Of a stretch of 26,938 nucleotides of DNA, positions 21,682 through 26,938 are shown in pieces. Source of the DNA: Phallusia fumigata. Its lineage: Eukaryota; Chordata; Ascidiacea; Phlebobranchia; Ascidiidae. The first letter of the stretch is position 1. The number at the start of each line of letters is the position of its first letter. The stretch lies in assembly GCA_008931825.1 (NCBI GenBank), contig QXVZ01028579.1:1-26938 (forward strand), written 5' to 3'. A model generated the notes under the pieces. That model did no database searches. It had not been told where the DNA came from and saw only the letters and a program-made list of their open reading frames with translations. The position numbers and the translations under genes are program-made.

Positions 21682-24457
21682 TTTTTACTGTAGTCTGCTG
21701 AAACATAATTCGGTAGTGACAACAGCCTTGTGGAAGCAACAAACATGACATTGTGACATCAGAAGTGCGACAAACGTTTAGATTTCTATGAGAATAAAAT
21801 TACGTATCTTTATGTTTCTTAAGTGTTACTGATATCACATGGAATAGTTTTGATAATACATGAAAATACTGAATGTTTTATTAGGCATTTATACTTGACG
21901 AAAAGTCAGCTATTGGTGTCAAAGTTTAGAATGCAATTTATGCGTCACAAGGTTAACAGGTGTAGGGTTTTCGCTGACTAGTTAACAAGCATTTCACATA
22001 AAATATCAACGAAACGGCAAAAATCCTCGCCCTATTTTGCGAAAAAGTATTTGAAGAAGTCACACTGTTTACTTTTACTTAACCCATAGTACAAAACTTT
22101 TTTGAAACAATTAAAATACTTTTTTGTTAAAAATCTTTTTTTTACCAATTGAGGTGAGATTTAAACTGCATAAATCCTCTTGAAAAAAGTATTCAACAGA
22201 TCCTGGCCACACCATCGCCTGGTAAATCGGCACAGTTGTGCCCGCAAACCTTTACAAGTCGAGTTTATCTCCAACAAAAAAGCTTCAGACAAGTAAATGT
22301 TATTTTATTTCGTACAAAATCCATTCAAATTTCCTGGCTAGATCAGACCCTCCTAATGTTTTTACCGACTTTGCCGTGCAAGAACAGCCCAGACCACTTT
22401 GCCATCTTGTCTTGGCACCAATACAATATGAATATAAGCTGCCGTACATAAAATGAAAAACAATTCGCGACAGATACGGTTTTATTGGCTGTCACGAAAA
22501 TACCACATGTTTTGTTAGCATAAAAAAACGTTAGTAGCACAAAAAAGGCATTCGTTTCGCTGTAACGACTGTAAAAATGCGATGGAGCAGACGATATACA
22601 AGGGTGCGCGGCATATATACATGCGACAAGACAAAAAACGGGTCGATACTAATCAACACGTTTGGTAGAAAAAGTGACAGGTTTGATTTTACTAAATAAT
22701 TTGCTGCTGCCATGGATAGAGATCATGTTGGAATAATTTTTTGGGGGGAAACACTTTGGACAGGACAGAATAGTTTCTAGTTAGGAAAACATGTGTTGCA
22801 GTACAAACAGTTTTGCTGCAAACGTGAAAAGATAACGGCTTAATTTTACAAACAAAATTGAAAAGCACAAATACCCATTTGGAAACCTTCCTGGTGCACC
22901 TTTATAATTTTTCCATTTTAAAACCATTTTTTGTAGAAAATCTTTATCACCAGGTTTTAACTCTCCACAACAAAACCTAATTGGCAATAGATTTATTTTG
23001 AATGTAACCAGTCTTAAAACTTCTATATTTAAATGGTAGTTTTGTAAATCATTTGTTTAAGTGTTAACATTTAAGTGAAAAAGTGATCAAAGCGCAACAT
23101 GGAGCAGCGATTGAAAAAGTACAACTGTTTTGCTACTTCAGAAAAAGCACATAATTTTGGGGATTGAGATGCACCACACATATTTTTGGCATGAACAAAG
23201 ACTAATCTGTTAATTTTAAAGCAGAAAACATGATTATATCCCTTCAGTAGAAATCAACAAATTTACCCACTTAAACAGGTCAGTTTCTGAAAAAAATTTG
23301 CAATGAAAAAAAAATTAAAAGCACATTTTCGCATAAATGGCCATTAAGAAGGTAAAAAGACCATGTAAGTACTGAAAATAATTTTCCAGGTTTATGCAGA
23401 AAAATGTGTACTTAAAATTGTGCGATGGCCTTTACGAGAACAATGAATGCCCAGATTTTGCGACTTTCTGGACTTTTAATGACACGTTCTGGCAGTTATA
23501 GAGGAAAATTCTGGCACATGTGAAAAATGGTATACATACAGAACATTTAGGCAGTATATGTCAAACAAATTGCTAGTTTTATGTTGATTTGTAAACATTT
23601 AAACATATTTTTTAGCTCCAAGGTAAAGACTTTTACATCAACTAAAGAAAGTGTTAAGTTTATTCTTATATTTTTGGTTGCTTTTATACAATAAATTTAC
23701 AACCTTTTGCCATGTATACACACAGCATTAGCACTGGATGCATGCACCGATTTGCACATGCTAAGCAGGTATCTAACAGTTTCAGGAAAATTTGGGCCTA
23801 ATGTTTCAACTGTGCAAGTTTTAGCCATCGTTGGGCACGCAGACACAGAAGTAGTTGTTGCATTGAATGAATACATTGTAGGAGCTAATGAAAACTAGAA
23901 TAGTCTCTGTGATACCAGTAGCCACTGTTGTGAGGTGCTCACTCAGTATTGACCTGTTTATAATTATAGCGACTGCTCAAAAATGCCAGAAATGAGTAGA
24001 AACCTGCTTAAATGTGCTGGTGTGTTGCAAACTCGCCTCATGAAAACAATGTGATCACAAACTTACACATTGGACATAAAGCAGCAAAGATGTGTGGGGG
24101 TTAACTCTCTACAAGAATAAACACGAGTTTGGTTGCAGTGTAAAAAGTCAAAAGAGAAACTTCATGATAAACTAGAAATTGAAACAATACTGGATATGAC
24201 AAGAGGAAAAAGTCCTGCTGTCGTGACAGTATTCAATATTAGCGTACATTTGAACAGTCTGTTATCTCTGTGTTAGTGCAATGAGAAAAGCAAACAACGC
24301 CATTGGCTAGGATGGTTTCAGAAGACCATAGCAACGGTGAACAGGTCACAAGCATATGGCAAATGGCCGGTCATGTTTTTACCGATAGTTCAGTGTAATA
24401 ACCAGACCACACACAGACGTATGACCATACTGGTACTAAAACGTTGCAATGCTGGCT
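21682..24457. other. Gene-poor region between zinc-finger gene and SLC44-like gene
   Basis: I see no exon with splice context here. The part just below 24458 is presumably the 3' UTR of the zinc-finger gene (TTTATT on the plus strand near 23659 would be an AATAAA signal on the minus strand). I looked for the missing N-terminal SLC44 exons on the minus strand and found none. Confidence 0.5.

Positions 24458-26938
<2,481 letters not shown>

Overview
This is an AT-rich, intron-rich animal sequence that looks like an ascidian tunicate, most likely Ciona. The diagnostic gene is a minus-strand, multi-exon cellulose synthase (GT2) whose C-terminal side runs into a GH6 cellulase-like domain. That fusion is known from tunicates and is a textbook case of a gene gained from bacteria. 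Compact introns, hAT-type and fold-back MITEs, and tRNA-like SINE remnants also fit an ascidian genome.

Layout (every gene I can support is on the minus strand, so each reads from high to low coordinate). (1) 1-9498: CesA, twelve exons placed by reading frame, splice sites and phase; the 3' end of the GH6 part runs off the window. (2) 9499-12730: gene-poor sequence upstream of CesA with repeats and several TGACGTCA palindromes. (3) 13040-15966: an unrecognised coiled-coil protein with a basic, proline-rich N-terminal repeat region. (4) 16245-21681: a protein with the C-terminal half of the choline-transporter-like (SLC44/CTL) fold, followed by a very long Lys-rich tail; its 3' end is open. 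(5) 21682-24457: gene-poor, partly the presumed 3' UTR of the next gene. (6) 24458-26503: the 3' part of a C2H2 zinc-finger gene with a Gln-rich C-terminal region; its 5' exons lie beyond the window.

The assembly has single-N joins at 12731, 16226, 21641 and 25073. At two of them the sequence shows what went wrong. At 25073 a 520-bp stretch is repeated exactly on both sides of the N, and collapsing it restores one open exon. At 21641, dropping the N restores the reading frame of the SLC44-like first exon. So apparent breaks in these genes are assembly artefacts.

There is no operon-like functional link between the genes. The main biology is the CesA-GH6 fusion, whose GH6 part has lost both recognisable active-site aspartates visible here. 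The most unusual protein is the half-length SLC44-like membrane protein with a Tyr-rich insertion and a tail of more than 200 residues rich in Lys. It may even be part of one transcript with the downstream coiled-coil exons.
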